From Actinokineospora bangkokensis (lineage in GTDB: Bacteria > Actinomycetota > Actinomycetes > Mycobacteriales > Pseudonocardiaceae), in the NCBI RefSeq assembly GCF_001940455.1, contig NZ_MKQR01000016.1:341125-405124 (forward strand): DNA of 64,000 bases, in the 5' to 3' direction. The notes under the pieces were generated by a model, which did no database searches, was not told where the DNA came from, and worked only from the letters and a program-made list of their open reading frames with translations. This document shows, one piece after another, positions 34,997 to 43,995 of the stretch. The position numbers and the translations under genes are program-made. How positions within the stretch are numbered: position 1 is the first letter of the stretch; every line of letters starts with the position of its first letter.

Positions 34997-35248
34997 GTGA
35001 TCCCAGTGCAGTTGCTCCATCCCCGCGCACTGCGGGAGCTGACCCCTGGGTGCCCGCCGTGGCAGTCCCTGGCGTCGTTGATCGTGCTCGCGGCCACCAC
35101 GGTGGCGCTGGTCGTGCTGGGCGTGGCCGCCCAGGACACGGTGCTGCTGCTGGCAGTCCTGGGCGGGCTCACCCTGGCCGACCGCGGGGTGTTGTCCACC
35201 CTGGCGCGCGGGGCCATGCGCGCCCTGGCCACCGGGAGCGCGTCATGA
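34997..35248 (+). CDS. Small membrane protein upstream of XRE regulator
   Basis: A protein of 83 residues from GTG 34997. A basic N-terminal part (HPRALRELTPGCPP) is followed by two closely spaced hydrophobic helices (SLASLIVLAATTVALVVLGV and DTVLLLAVLGGLTLA). Its stop overlaps the next start as ATGA, so it is coupled to the XRE gene, which itself has C-terminal membrane helices. Function unknown; the pair may form a membrane-linked regulator. Confidence 0.55.
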   Translation: MIPVQLLHPRALRELTPGCPPWQSLASLIVLAATTVALVVLGVAAQDTVLLLAVLGGLTLADRGVLSTLARGAMRALATGSAS

Positions 35249-36126
35249 CCGCCCTCGCCGCTCAGCTCGACGCGCTCGCCAGCAGCCCAGTGCAGCGCCA
35301 GCTCGACGTCCTCGCCAGCAGCCCAGTGCAGCGCCAGCTCGACGCGCTCGCCACGAGCCCGGCCCTGCGGCTGCTCGACGCATTCACCAAGCCTTCGCCG
35401 GATGGACTGACACCGTTCCAGCGCCAGTTCGACCAGGCCGTGAGCACGCTGCCCGGGCGCCTGCTCGCCGCGGCCGCGACGGCTCCCTCCCCCGCCGGGC
35501 AGGGCCGCAGGGTGGCGAACCCGGTCTCGCCGGCGCTGATGCTCGCCCGGCAGGCCCGCGACGCGGACGGGTTCGCCGCCGCCCTGCGCCTGCTGATGCA
35601 GCACTCCGGCAAGAGCCAGGGCGACATCCGCAGGTGGGACGACGACCACGAGCGCGAGTTGTCGAAGTCGACGATCAGCCGCATGGTCAGGAAGGTCAAC
35701 CCGGTGCTGGTCGGCCGCGCCGAGGCGATGCGGGCGTTCGTGCTCGCCTGCGGCGCGGCGGCGGAGGCCGCCGAGTGGGTCGCCATCTGGGAGCGCCTGC
35801 GCACCGCCGTCAAGTCCGCCCCGCACCCGGCGGGCACCGGGGTCGAGCAGACCCCGGTGGAGCTGGCGACCACCGCCGACGGGCGCGTGGTGGTCACCCT
35901 CGACGTGTCGGCCGCGGGGGCCGGCGCCGTCGCCGCCGCCGGGGTGGCCGCCGGGGTCGCCCTCTACGCGCTCGGCACGACCTCGGCGCCGGCGGCGACG
36001 CTGACCAGCGTCGCCCTGATCGGACTCGGCCTCATGGCCCTGCACCACCTCGCCCAGGCACCGGACCACCCGAACGCCGCCCTGCCCGCGCCCGGAGACG
36101 ACTCCGACCCGCGCGACGAGGGGTAG
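35245..36126 (+). CDS. XRE-like regulator with C-terminal membrane helices
   Basis: A protein of 293 residues. Residues about 5-42 are a 12-residue repeat (QLDxLASSPVQR), encoded by 36-bp direct DNA repeats. The centre has a helix-turn-helix-like region (SGKSQGDIRRWDDDHERELSKSTISRMVRKVNP) followed by a helical block ending WVAIWERLRTA, typical of actinobacterial XRE-type proteins. The C-terminus has two hydrophobic Ala/Gly-rich segments (GAGAVAAAGVAAGVALYALG, ATLTSVALIGLGLMALHHL). This looks like a membrane-tethered DNA-binding protein. It may act on the TGGGACGG cluster upstream. Confidence 0.65.
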   Translation: MTALAAQLDALASSPVQRQLDVLASSPVQRQLDALATSPALRLLDAFTKPSPDGLTPFQRQFDQAVSTLPGRLLAAAATAPSPAGQGRRVANPVSPALMLARQARDADGFAAALRLLMQHSGKSQGDIRRWDDDHERELSKSTISRMVRKVNPVLVGRAEAMRAFVLACGAAAEAAEWVAIWERLRTAVKSAPHPAGTGVEQTPVELATTADGRVVVTLDVSAAGAGAVAAAGVAAGVALYALGTTSAPAATLTSVALIGLGLMALHHLAQAPDHPNAALPAPGDDSDPRDEG

Positions 36127-36595
36127 AGCGGACCGCAGGGCGCGTTCCTGCCCGATCGCAAGGCGTGGTCCTCGATGGCGGGCGGGTGGCCATCACCGCG
36201 CGAGCACGGCGGCAGCGGACCCCGTGGCGGGGGCGGGGGTGGCGGTGGGTGGAAGCTGGAGTAGAGCGGCCAGCCAGCCGGGCAGTTCCGCGATAGCGGC
36301 GGCGACGACCACCCGGTACCGACGCCACCCACGAGCGAGTCGGGGCCGACCATGCGCCCGCCGCGCCCGCCGCGACCACCGCGCCCTGGGCGTGGACATC
36401 GACGCCAGGCCCGTGGGGGATAGCGCCGAGCCGTCGGCGGTGGAGGATTCGGCGGGACAGGTAGCCGCGGCAGGCGTCGTCCCGCCGCTTCGGGTTAGCC
36501 CCCGAGGTTGTCGTAGGCGCGCTTTACGCTTCAGCCTCACCTCCCGCCGCGTATGGCCATCGCAGCGCGGCGCGACATCGGAAGGGAGGCCTGCA
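36127..36595. other. Gene-free stretch
   Basis: About 470 bp between two plus-strand genes; no coding frame, clear promoter or long hairpin was recognised. Confidence 0.4.
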
Positions 36596-37552
36596 ATGGG
36601 CGGGTTTCAAGAGCAGTGCGAGGCGCTGCTGATGCACTTGGCGGAGACCGACTTCGCCGACCGGGACGTCACGGGATTCCTGGACGGACTCGGCGTCGCC
36701 ACGCCGGGGCAGCACGACATGGTCGATTACCTGGCCAAGAGCGGGCTCGTCGAGAACATCAGGTCCTTGGGAGCGGCGGACTGCCGGCTGACCGGCGAGG
36801 GAAGGGCCGCTGCGGACGCGCTGATCCGTCAGCGCCCGGTACGCCGGGTCGCCGAGCTGCAGGCGCGGATGCTGCGCTGGGTGGACCAGGACGACGACGT
36901 GGCGGACTGGTCTGGCTTCTGCGCCAGCGACCAGGTCGTCTGCCTCGGCCACCGGTTCACTGCCCGCGACGTCGAGCACCAGGCCGAGTTCCTCTACGAC
37001 GCGGGCTTGATCCGGGCTGTGCCCTCCTGGGGGGTCGCCAAGGGCACGCTGCGCCCCGAGCTGACCGCGAATGGCCGCGACTGCCTCCTCCATGGCGGTG
37101 ACGTCGCCGCCTACCTCGGCACCCGAGGCCAGACCACGACCACCACTTACAACAACACCACCAGCCGGGACACCCACATCGGTACCGTCAACAACAGCCA
37201 ACTGGCGGTCAACTCCAGCCACTTCTCCCAGACCCAGAACAACGAGGTCGCCCCCGGGTACGAGGACCTCGCCGCCGCCGTGCGGCGGCTGCTCACCCAG
37301 CTCCCCGCGCACGCCGAGCTCACCGACGAGGCGCGGGAGGAGATCCAGGAGGCCGCCGAGGAGACCCTGGAGACCATCACCGCCGCCGACCCGAAGCCCC
37401 GCAAGGTCCGTCGCATGGTTGACGGCATCGTCGGCGCCCTTAGCCGCGCCGCCACCGCCCTCGGCCAGCAAGCGCTGGAGGGGGCGGGCGTCGCCACCCA
37501 CCAGTGGACCGAGGAACACACCCAACTGCTGCTCAACGCGCTGCCCATGTGA
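36596..37552 (+). CDS. Hypothetical protein with N-terminal winged-helix-like part
   Basis: A protein of 318 residues; ATG 36596 has GGGAGG 6 nt upstream. Residues 1-85 look like a winged helix (MLVDYLAKSG-type pattern: QHDMVDYLAKSGLVENIRSL...RLTGEGRAAADAL), repeated in related form at about 90-165 (EFLYDAGLIRAV...LTANGRDCLL). A Thr/Asn-rich stretch follows (TTTYNNTTSRDTHIGTVNNSQLAVN), then acidic helices and a Gly/Ala-rich C-terminus. The THIGTVNNSQ segment resembles the short strand motifs seen in effector-associated proteins of STAND systems. No enzyme motif. Function unknown. Confidence 0.6.
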   Translation: MGGFQEQCEALLMHLAETDFADRDVTGFLDGLGVATPGQHDMVDYLAKSGLVENIRSLGAADCRLTGEGRAAADALIRQRPVRRVAELQARMLRWVDQDDDVADWSGFCASDQVVCLGHRFTARDVEHQAEFLYDAGLIRAVPSWGVAKGTLRPELTANGRDCLLHGGDVAAYLGTRGQTTTTTYNNTTSRDTHIGTVNNSQLAVNSSHFSQTQNNEVAPGYEDLAAAVRRLLTQLPAHAELTDEAREEIQEAAEETLETITAADPKPRKVRRMVDGIVGALSRAATALGQQALEGAGVATHQWTEEHTQLLLNALPM

Positions 37553-37793
37553 CGACGAAAGGCTGAACACCGACAGGGGAACCAACAGGGCGCCTGCGGA
37601 GGGATGGGGCGGCGCCGGGTCGACCGCCGGCCCTGATCGACTCCGCACGCCCACCAGCCGAACGTCGGACCTGCACGCTCACCGCCGCGCCGGGCCCGGG
37701 CCCCATCGCGGCGCATACGGCCGCGTCCAGTGCGGGATGGGCGCGCCGCTGTCGAGATGGGCGGCGGGGTGGCAGCGGATGCCTCGCCACGGC

Positions 37794-38012
37794 CTATTCC
37801 TGCGATCCCTGGTGGGCTTGCCCTGTGGCGGCGCGGTGTGCGCGGAGGCCGTCGCGCGTGCGGCGCAGGGTGTCGAAGCTGGGGGCGTGGCGGGCGTGGT
37901 CGGCTCGGCGCGCGTCGCGTTCGGCCTGGCGCAGGTCGGCTTCGCCGGGCCAGGAACGCAGTCCGGCGCCCGGCACCCGCCGGTCGTGGGGTCCGGGCGC
38001 GGGCCGGGTCAT
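37794..38012 (-). CDS. Small basic hypothetical protein
   Basis: A protein of 72 residues rich in Arg, Asp and His (LRQAERDARRADHARHAPSFDTLRR) without recognised domain. The ATG overlaps the stop of the upstream XRE gene (ATGA), the same coupling seen between the other genes of this three-gene minus operon, which is the main support for it being real. Confidence 0.5.
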   Translation of the reverse strand: MTRPAPGPHDRRVPGAGLRSWPGEADLRQAERDARRADHARHAPSFDTLRRTRDGLRAHRAATGQAHQGSQE

Positions 38013-38539
38013 CGCGGCGCCCGCTCGATGTCGGTCGATGGCACGGGGCTGTAGCGGGCGAGGATGCGGGCCATCTGCGTGGGGGTGCGGTCGCAGAACG
38101 CGGCGATCTCCTCGACGGCGGCGGGGGTGAGGGTGACGATCCTGATGCCGTCGCCGCGGCGGATCCGGTTGAGGGCCCAGCCGCTGAGAAGGTCGAGGCC
38201 GTCGGGTGGGCCGGCCTGGATGGCGCCGAGGTCGACCCGCAGGACGAGCAGATGCAGGTCGATCCCGCCGAGCTGCATGGCCCCGGCGAGTACGTCCGGC
38301 GCGGACGCCCCGCAGCCGCGGCCCAGGTCGATGAACCGGAACACGGTCAATGCCCGGTGCCCGCCCTCGTAGGCGCCGAGGGACTGGGGGTGCAGGGGGT
38401 AGGGCAGGGTTGCGGCCAGCTGTTCACGGCTGAGCCCCGCCGCTTCCCGCGTGCGGCGCAACTGCTCGCCCACGGCCCGGTTGATCATGTGGGTCGACGG
38501 GGCGGCGGTGTCGTGCCCGGGGTGTGCGGGGTGGTTCAC
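38009..38539 (-). CDS. XRE-family helix-turn-helix regulator
   Basis: A protein of 176 residues, GTG start 38539 in a GTGA overlap. HTH: GEQLRRTREAAGLSREQLAATLPYPLHPQSLGAYEGGHRALTVFRFIDLGR (residues about 26-75). The C-terminal part (LDLLSGWALNRIRR, TLTPAAVEEIAAFCDRTPTQMARIL) recalls ligand or dimerisation parts of actinobacterial XRE proteins of mobile elements. It is the middle of a three-gene minus operon and probably autoregulates from the palindrome near 39265. Confidence 0.72.
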   Translation of the reverse strand: MNHPAHPGHDTAAPSTHMINRAVGEQLRRTREAAGLSREQLAATLPYPLHPQSLGAYEGGHRALTVFRFIDLGRGCGASAPDVLAGAMQLGGIDLHLLVLRVDLGAIQAGPPDGLDLLSGWALNRIRRGDGIRIVTLTPAAVEEIAAFCDRTPTQMARILARYSPVPSTDIERAPR

Positions 38540-39099
38540 CGGGCACCGTCCGCGCCGGCGTCCTCGCAGATGACCGGCGGCGCGTCGGGAAGACAGCGGT
38601 GCACCTGGTCCATCGCGGCCGCCAGGTCCGTCCAGGTCGCCGGGTCGGGCACCCGGTCGAGGGTGATGTCCCGGACCGTGTGGCGGCTGATCTCCAGCAA
38701 GGCGCGCAGGGCGTGGGTGAGGTCGTCGGCGGGTACGAGGCGCAGGCGGTGCCGGGCCTCGTCGGCGATCGCGCGGAGCGCGTCGACGGCGGTGTCGTCG
38801 GTGGCATCGGCCAACCGCTGCCCGGCGAAGTCCAGGAAGCTCGCCAGGGTCGTGGGCAGGGCCGCGCGTTGCCGGTCGGCCAGTGCCCGTTCGAGGCGCC
38901 TGATCAGCGCGGCCAGGGCTTGGACCAGGCCGTCGTGGGCGATGTGCGGTCGATCGGCCACGGCGGGGTCGGTGGGCACCGGCGCGAGCGAGTGGGGTGC
39001 CTGGGAGGCGATGAGGGCGTAGGCGCCGACGAGGGCCGGGTCGAGCTCGGCGGGACCGCCGCCCGCCCGGTCCGCCGGCGACGGGGACGGGCCGGTCAC
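38536..39099 (-). CDS. Hypothetical helical protein of XRE operon
   Basis: A protein of 187 residues from GTG 39099. Almost entirely helical (LVQALAALIRRLERALADRQRAALPTTLASFLDFAG, ALLEISRHTVRDITLDRVP), with a Pro-rich start. No family recognised. It is first in the operon with the XRE regulator and the 72-residue protein, each overlapping by 4 bp. The size and position suggest a regulator partner. Confidence 0.6.
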   Translation of the reverse strand: MTGPSPSPADRAGGGPAELDPALVGAYALIASQAPHSLAPVPTDPAVADRPHIAHDGLVQALAALIRRLERALADRQRAALPTTLASFLDFAGQRLADATDDTAVDALRAIADEARHRLRLVPADDLTHALRALLEISRHTVRDITLDRVPDPATWTDLAAAMDQVHRCLPDAPPVICEDAGADGAR

Positions 39100-39264
39100 A
39101 GTGCCCGCCTCGATGCCCTGGGGCGGGCCGGGCCCTGGGTTCCGGGTGTGGTGGGCACCGGGGGTCGCGGTGGGGTGGGCGGCCAGGTGGCGCGGTGCTG
39201 CACTGCGTCGTCTCCTTGCATCCGGGGGGTGGTCCGGACGGTAGAGGCGATGTGCGCGGGGGTG

Positions 39265-39279
39265 AGTACCAAATGTACT
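39265..39279. promoter_or_regulatory. Operator-like palindrome AGTAC-N5-GTACT
   Basis: AGTAC (39265-39269), 5 nt, GTACT (39275-39279), an AT-rich island between the frameshifted XRE gene and the operon starting at 39099 on the minus strand. A likely XRE binding site. Confidence 0.5.
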
Positions 39280-39292
39280 TCACCCGGATGGG

Positions 39293-40517
39293 CTAGGCGG
39301 CGAGTCCCAGGGCCGCGGCCAGGTCCCGGACCTCGGCGCGGGCACCGGCGGGTGGGCGGCGCAGCAGGGTGCGGGCCATGTCGCGGGCGTATCCGTTGTA
39401 CAGGGCGGTTTCGGGGGCGGTGTCGTAGCTGGTGCGCAGCAGGGCCAGCACGGCGGCGGTGTCACCGCGGCCGTGGTGGGCGCGGGCGACCTCGATCAGG
39501 TGACGGGCGCGGCGCGGTACCGAGACGATGTCGGTCGGGTCGATGGTGTCGGCGGCGGTCAGGGCCTCGCCGTCGCGGCCGAGTTCGGTGGCGAGGGTGG
39601 TGGCGTGGGCGGCCAGCACGGGCATGGAGAAGCTGGTCTGGATGTGCCGGTAGCCCGGCCCGAGGGTGGTGGCGATGCGGTGGGCTTGGTCGAGGTGGTG
39701 GAAGGCCTGTCCGGCGTGGCCGCGGCGGGCGTGGACGTGGCCGATCTCGGCGCATGGCCCCGCACATCCCGGCCCAGTCCCGCGGTGCGGTCTCCAGGTG
39801 CGGTCGCAGGGTGGTGATGGTGTCGGTGGCCAGGGCGATCGCGTCGTCCCACTGCCCGGACTCGCGCAAGGCCTGCACGAGCGCCCAGGCCCCGGCCGCC
39901 GCGGTGAGGGGGTCGTCGGACTGGCGCCCGGTCTCGACCGCGCGTTCGGCCACCATCCACACCAGGTGCGAGTCGGCCTGGAAGGCGACGTAGAAGTCGG
40001 TCAGGGCGTAGATCCCGGCGAGCACCGCGTCGGCCTGTGACCGGGTGCCCGCCGCGGCGCGGCGCGCGGCGACCTGCCCGTCACGGATCAGCCCGGGCAG
40101 CAGGTGCCCGAGCTGGGTGCGGTGGTCCGGGGAAGCGTGCCGCACCGCCCACGCCCGGCGCAGCCGTTCCCGCAGGTGCGGCAACGGCTGGACGGGACCG
40201 GCGGGTGGGGTCAGGTGGTAGTCGTTGAGCGCCGAGCGCACCCCGGCCAGGGCCGTGTGGACCGGTCCGGCGTACATCGCGGCCGCCGCCGCGGCCTGCC
40301 CCCCGAGCAGGTCGGCCAGGTCCACCTCGAGGGCCTGGGCCAGCAACAGCAACTTGTTCAGCCGCGGGGTCAACAACCTGCCCCGCTCCACCTGCCCGAC
40401 CCACCCCGGGCCTGTCCCGACCAGGTCCCCCAACGTCCGCTGGGACATCCCGCGGGCCAACCGCAACGCCCTGATCCGCTGCCCGACACCGGGACCGGTG
40501 TCCTCCGGCTCGCTCAT
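39293..40517 (-). pseudogene. Frameshifted XRE-family regulator with TPR-like C-terminus
   Basis: The N-terminal frame from ATG 40517 encodes a clear XRE HTH (GQRIRALRLARGMSQRTLGDLVGTGPGWVGQVERGR) and a helical sensor region up to WAGMCGAMR near 39755. From there the coding sequence continues in another frame (EIGHVHARRGHAGQAFHHLDQAHRIA ... DLAAALGLAA, stop at 39293). A one-base insertion or two-base deletion explains both halves; together they give a normal-length protein of about 408 residues. It is either a recent pseudogene or an assembly error in a GGGGCC context. Confidence 0.7.
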
Positions 40518-40712
40518 GAACACCCCGCGTCGCCTCGTCGAACGGCTCCACCCCCGTGGGCCCACACACGGCGCCCGCGCGGGTGGAGGTGACCAGTCCG
40601 AGGGTAGCGCCGCCCGCACCCCGCGGACGAGGCCGCGAACACGGTGAGGTGCCAGGCGCCGCACGTCATCCACCGCACGGTCGCCGGTGGGTCAGCCGAG
40701 GCGCCGGCACCC

Positions 40713-41159
40713 TCACGGGCGGTGCAGTCGTACGGGTTCCCCGTCCCAGAGCGCCTCCGCCAGTGACCCCCGCCACGGAGCGTCGAGCCGCAGATTGTTG
40801 GCCCGCAGGAGGTCGACGAGTCGCGCGACCACGGAGTCCCTGTCGTCCACGACCTCCCGGGGGTCGACGACCAGCATGACGCAGACCTCGCGGGCGCCCC
40901 TGCCGGTCTCGCCGGTGATCTCCGCACCGAACAAGCCGTCCAGCCCCGCCGAGCGCAGCATCCGGCGCACGTCCGCGGCCACCCGCTTGGCAGTGAGGTA
41001 GGCCAGCACGACGGGTCTGCTCACGGTGCCCTGGGCCATGCGGGCGATCTCGTTGGCGCTGCGCCCCTGTCTCAGGTCGTGGTCGAACGCGCGGAACAGG
41101 GCCTCCCGCGCGGCGCGGAATTCGGCCAACGCCTGGGGTGTCGCCGGATCGGTGTCCAC
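40713..41159 (-). CDS. Putative HTH-containing hypothetical protein
   Basis: A protein of 148 residues, GTG start 41159. The N-terminal half (FRAAREALFRAFDHDLRQGRSANEIARMAQGTVSRPVVLAYL) reads like a helix-turn-helix (RSANEIARMAQGTVSRPVVLAYL), the C-terminal half as a small alpha/beta domain (REVCVMLVVDPREVVDDRDSVVARLVDLLRANNLRL). It stands alone with a 32-bp four-half-site palindrome directly upstream of its start, which supports autoregulation by this protein. No family recognised. Confidence 0.6.
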   Translation of the reverse strand: MDTDPATPQALAEFRAAREALFRAFDHDLRQGRSANEIARMAQGTVSRPVVLAYLTAKRVAADVRRMLRSAGLDGLFGAEITGETGRGAREVCVMLVVDPREVVDDRDSVVARLVDLLRANNLRLDAPWRGSLAEALWDGEPVRLHRP

Positions 41160-41172
41160 CGACCAAGCCTAT

Positions 41173-41204
41173 GGTCAACGATTTGACCGGTCAAATCATT
41201 GACC
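41173..41204. promoter_or_regulatory. 32-bp palindrome built of four GGTCAA/TTGACC half-sites
   Basis: Left half GGTCAACGATTTGACC and right half GGTCAAATCATTGACC are reverse complements with one mismatch, and each half is itself an inverted pair. It lies 14 bp upstream of GTG 41159 and contains TTGACC, a -35-like hexamer. Confidence 0.75.
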
Positions 41205-41305
41205 GGCCCGGGTGGGGACAGGCGGCGTGTGCCGGACGGTGGTGATCGCGCCCTGGAACCTCGGTCGCGGCGGCGAGCAGGTCCGGCTCGGCCTTCGACC
41301 GCGCG

Positions 41306-41343
41306 GCACGGCCCGGTGGCCTCGCGGGCCCACCGGGCCGTGC
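41306..41343 (-). terminator. Strong terminator hairpin after the methyltransferase
   Basis: Perfect 14-bp arms GCACGGCCCGGTGG / CCACCGGGCCGTGC with a 10-nt loop, about 100 nt after the minus-strand stop at 41444. Confidence 0.65.
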
Positions 41344-41443
41344 GCGCGCTGGCCGCGGTGCTGGGAGCAGACGTGGCGACCAGCCGGTGCCCACTCCCCC
41401 GCCGGAGGGCCGGGGGCTGGGCTCCGCCGCGGCGGGCGGCAGG

Positions 41444-42279
41444 TCATCGTGGGTGGTCGGTGTGGTGGTCGAGTCGGTCGCGCAGCGCGTCGAGGTGGGC
41501 GGGCGTGCGGGGGTCGCCGGGGTCGATGCCCGCCTGCAGGGCGCGGGCGGTCAGTCGCAGGCGTTGTTGGGCGATCCGGTGGTGCTCGGCCATGCACTCG
41601 ATGCCGAGGAAGCGCCGCTGCTCCAGCAGCGCGGCCACCCCGGTGGACCCGCTGCCGGTGAACGGGTCGAGCACCAGCCCGCCGGGGCGGGCGATGCGCA
41701 CCAGTTGGCGCATCAGGCTCACCGGCTTCTCCGCGTTGTGCCAGCGCACCGGCGGGGTACTGGCCTCGCGCCAACCGGGCAGCGGCTCCCCGCGCATCGG
41801 CCGGGGCCCGTTGGTGCCCCACAGCACGTATTCGGTCGCCGCGGAAAACCTCCCCGGCTGCGGCCGAGAGACCGGCTTGACCCAGCTCACCACCCCCGCC
41901 ACACCCACCCACCCGCTTGCAGGGCGTCGGTGGCGGCGGGCAACTGCCGCCAGTCGCAGGTCATGGCCAGCACCCCGCCGGGCTCGGTGGCCCGCAGCGC
42001 CTGCCCCAGCCACAGCGCGCACCAGTGCGCCCACGAGCGCTGGTCGCGGTTGTCGCCGGTGTAGTCGACCCGGGTGTCGGGCCCAGGGGCGTCGGTGGCG
42101 TGGTACTTCAGCCGCGGCGGCGCCTTACGGGTGGTGGAGTGGGTACCCCCGGAGCTGTAGGGGGGATCAGTGATCACCGCCGACACCGACCCCTCGGGCA
42201 CCCGGCGCAGCAGGTCCAAGGCGTCGCCGCTCCACAGGGTCCAACTGTCCTCATCGCTGACGGTCATGTAGTCGCACAC
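41444..42279 (-). pseudogene. DNA methyltransferase (DPPY type), frameshifted at a G5 run
   Basis: Frame one from GTG 42279 (GGGG 7 nt upstream) gives DALDLLRRVPEGSVSAVITDPPYSSGG and ends WRGW at 41887. Frame two continues VVSWVKPVSRPQPGRFSAATEYVLWG ... WHNAEKPVSLM ... VLDPFTGSGSTGVAALLEQRRFLGIE to 41444. Adding one G to the G5 run (plus-strand CCCCC, 41893-41897) restores WRGVVSWVK and an intact beta-class N4-cytosine/N6-adenine methyltransferase of about 280 residues. No restriction endonuclease is adjacent, so it would be orphan. Phase variation, decay or sequence error are all possible. Confidence 0.75.
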
Positions 42280-42308
42280 GGGAGTCCCCTTGCTGTCGAC
42301 CACACCGT

Positions 42309-42333
42309 CCGGGCCGCCACCGTGGCGGCCCGG
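42309..42333. terminator. Perfect 25-nt palindromic hairpin
   Basis: CCGGGCCGCCAC and GTGGCGGCCCGG around a single base. It lies between pentapeptide-repeat gene 3 (stop 42493) and the methyltransferase start, so it should end the former transcript. Confidence 0.6.
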
Positions 42334-42492
42334 GGTCGTCACGCACCCTGCGGGTGCGGGAGATGTGCGACCACCTCCAGCATGCGCGCCAGCGCACACC
42401 GGCAGCCTGAGTAGAACCCCGTGACGCGTCCCCCGAGGGACTCGCCCCCACCGGCCCTGTCAGATGTGGGCACAGGGGACCTGACGGTGCTG

Positions 42493-43896
42493 TCACGGCG
42501 ATTGCAGGTAGGGCTTGACCTCCTCCGGAATTCCGCCGTTGAACTGCGCCCTGTCGAACCGGGCGGCGCCGTGGAACTGCGCCCCGTCGAACCGGGCGGC
42601 GCCGCGAAACTGCGCCCCGTCGAACCAGGCAGCGTTGCCGAACTGCGCCCCGTCGAACCAGGCAGCGTTGCCGAACTGCGCCCCGGTGAACCGGGCGGCG
42701 GTTCTGAACTGCGCCCCGTTGAACCAGGCGGCGTCACTGAACTGCGCCCCGTTGAACCAGGCGGCGTTACTGAACTGCGCCTCGTCGAACCGGGCGGCGC
42801 CGCGAAACTGTGCCCTGTCGAACTGGGCGGAGCCGCGAAACTGCGCCTCGTCGAATCGGGCGGCGTTATGGAACCGCGCCCTGTCGAACCGGGCGGCGTC
42901 GTGGAACTGCGCCCCGTCGAACGAGGCGGCGGCGTCGAAATGCGCCTCGCCGAACCGGGCGTTGTCGTGGAACTGCGCCCCGTCGAACGAGGCGGCGGCG
43001 TCGAAATGCGCCCCGTCAAACCGGGCGACATCGTGGAACTGCGCCCTGTCGAACGAGGCGGCGTCGTGGAACTGCGCCCCGTCAAACCAGGCGAGGTCGT
43101 GGAACTGCGCCCCGGTGAACCGGGCAAGGTCGTGGAACTGTGTTCCCCTGAACCGGGCGGTGCGGATCGTGGTGCTAGCGAGGTCGAGGTCGATGAGGGT
43201 GGCGCCGGTGAGGTCGAGGTCGATGTCGGCCCAGAAGGTCGTCGCCGGGGTGTCGGGGTCGTCGCCGGGGCGGAGGTGGTGGGTGAGGATGCGTTGTGCG
43301 GTGAGGCGGACTTCGCGTTCTTGGACGCGTTCGCGGTGGCGTGCGGTGAGGTCGTTGTCGGCGTCGTCGGGGGGTGGTTCGCCGGGCAGGGTGTAGGGCA
43401 TGCGCAGGTAGGCGCACAGGACGTTCACGACGGTTTGCCGCTGTTCGGGGTGGTCCTGGGCGAGGCGTTCGAGGGCGTAGAGGCCGGCAAGGCGGACCGG
43501 GGCCTTGTCGGAGCCGAGTTGCTCGGCGGCCTTGGTGTAGAGCTCGGTGATGCGCTTGGCCAGGGAGTCTTCGCGTTGCAGGTCGTAGGCGCGGGCGACG
43601 TCGGCTTGGTCCCGCTGCTTCTGCACCAGGGCGATCTCGGTCGAGCGTTGTCTCCGCCAGGCCAGCCACAGCCCGAACAGGCCGCCGGAGCCCAGCAGCA
43701 CCGTGAGCCCGATCCGGACCAGCTCCAGCTGCGTCCCCGCGTCCGGTGTGCCCGGGTCGACCAGCAGCCACATCCCCACCAGCAGCCCGGCCACCAACAC
43801 TGCACCTGCGGCCACCACCACGGCGACCGTGCGGGTCGACAGCGGGGACATCACGGGGGGCGCCTGCTCAGGGGGAGGCAGTGGTGAGTTCGTCAC
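42493..43896 (-). CDS. Membrane-anchored pentapeptide-repeat protein 3
   Basis: About 467 residues, GTG start 43896 overlapping mini-ORF ATG ATC AGC GGG TGA. Helices VAVVVAAGAVLVAGLLVGMWLLV and TVLLGSGGLFGLWLAW, then KRITELYTKAAEQLGSDKAPVRLAGLYALERLAQDHP, RMPYTLPGEPPPDDADNDL, FWADIDLDLTGATLIDLDL and about 19 units (AQFHDAARFDG, HFDAAASFDG). Repeat sequence differs from paralogues 1 and 2 (Asp/His-rich), while a 242-bp piece is identical to paralogue 4. Function unknown; membrane anchor plus conserved helical domain plus beta helix is constant in all four. Confidence 0.82.
   Translation of the reverse strand: MTNSPLPPPEQAPPVMSPLSTRTVAVVVAAGAVLVAGLLVGMWLLVDPGTPDAGTQLELVRIGLTVLLGSGGLFGLWLAWRRQRSTEIALVQKQRDQADVARAYDLQREDSLAKRITELYTKAAEQLGSDKAPVRLAGLYALERLAQDHPEQRQTVVNVLCAYLRMPYTLPGEPPPDDADNDLTARHRERVQEREVRLTAQRILTHHLRPGDDPDTPATTFWADIDLDLTGATLIDLDLASTTIRTARFRGTQFHDLARFTGAQFHDLAWFDGAQFHDAASFDRAQFHDVARFDGAHFDAAASFDGAQFHDNARFGEAHFDAAASFDGAQFHDAARFDRARFHNAARFDEAQFRGSAQFDRAQFRGAARFDEAQFSNAAWFNGAQFSDAAWFNGAQFRTAARFTGAQFGNAAWFDGAQFGNAAWFDGAQFRGAARFDGAQFHGAARFDRAQFNGGIPEEVKPYLQSP
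42535..43165 (-). repeat. 33-bp periodic pentapeptide array 3
   Basis: About 19 tandem 33-bp units inside the gene above, with blocks such as GAACTGCGCCCCGTCGAA recurring. Confidence 0.85.
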
Positions 43897-43995
43897 CCGC
43901 TGATCATCCCCGCGCGGCCGGGTTCTGCACTTCACCGGCAGGCCCCGGCCACGCCGGTAACGTCACGCCCACCACCCACACCACCTGGAGCGCAG

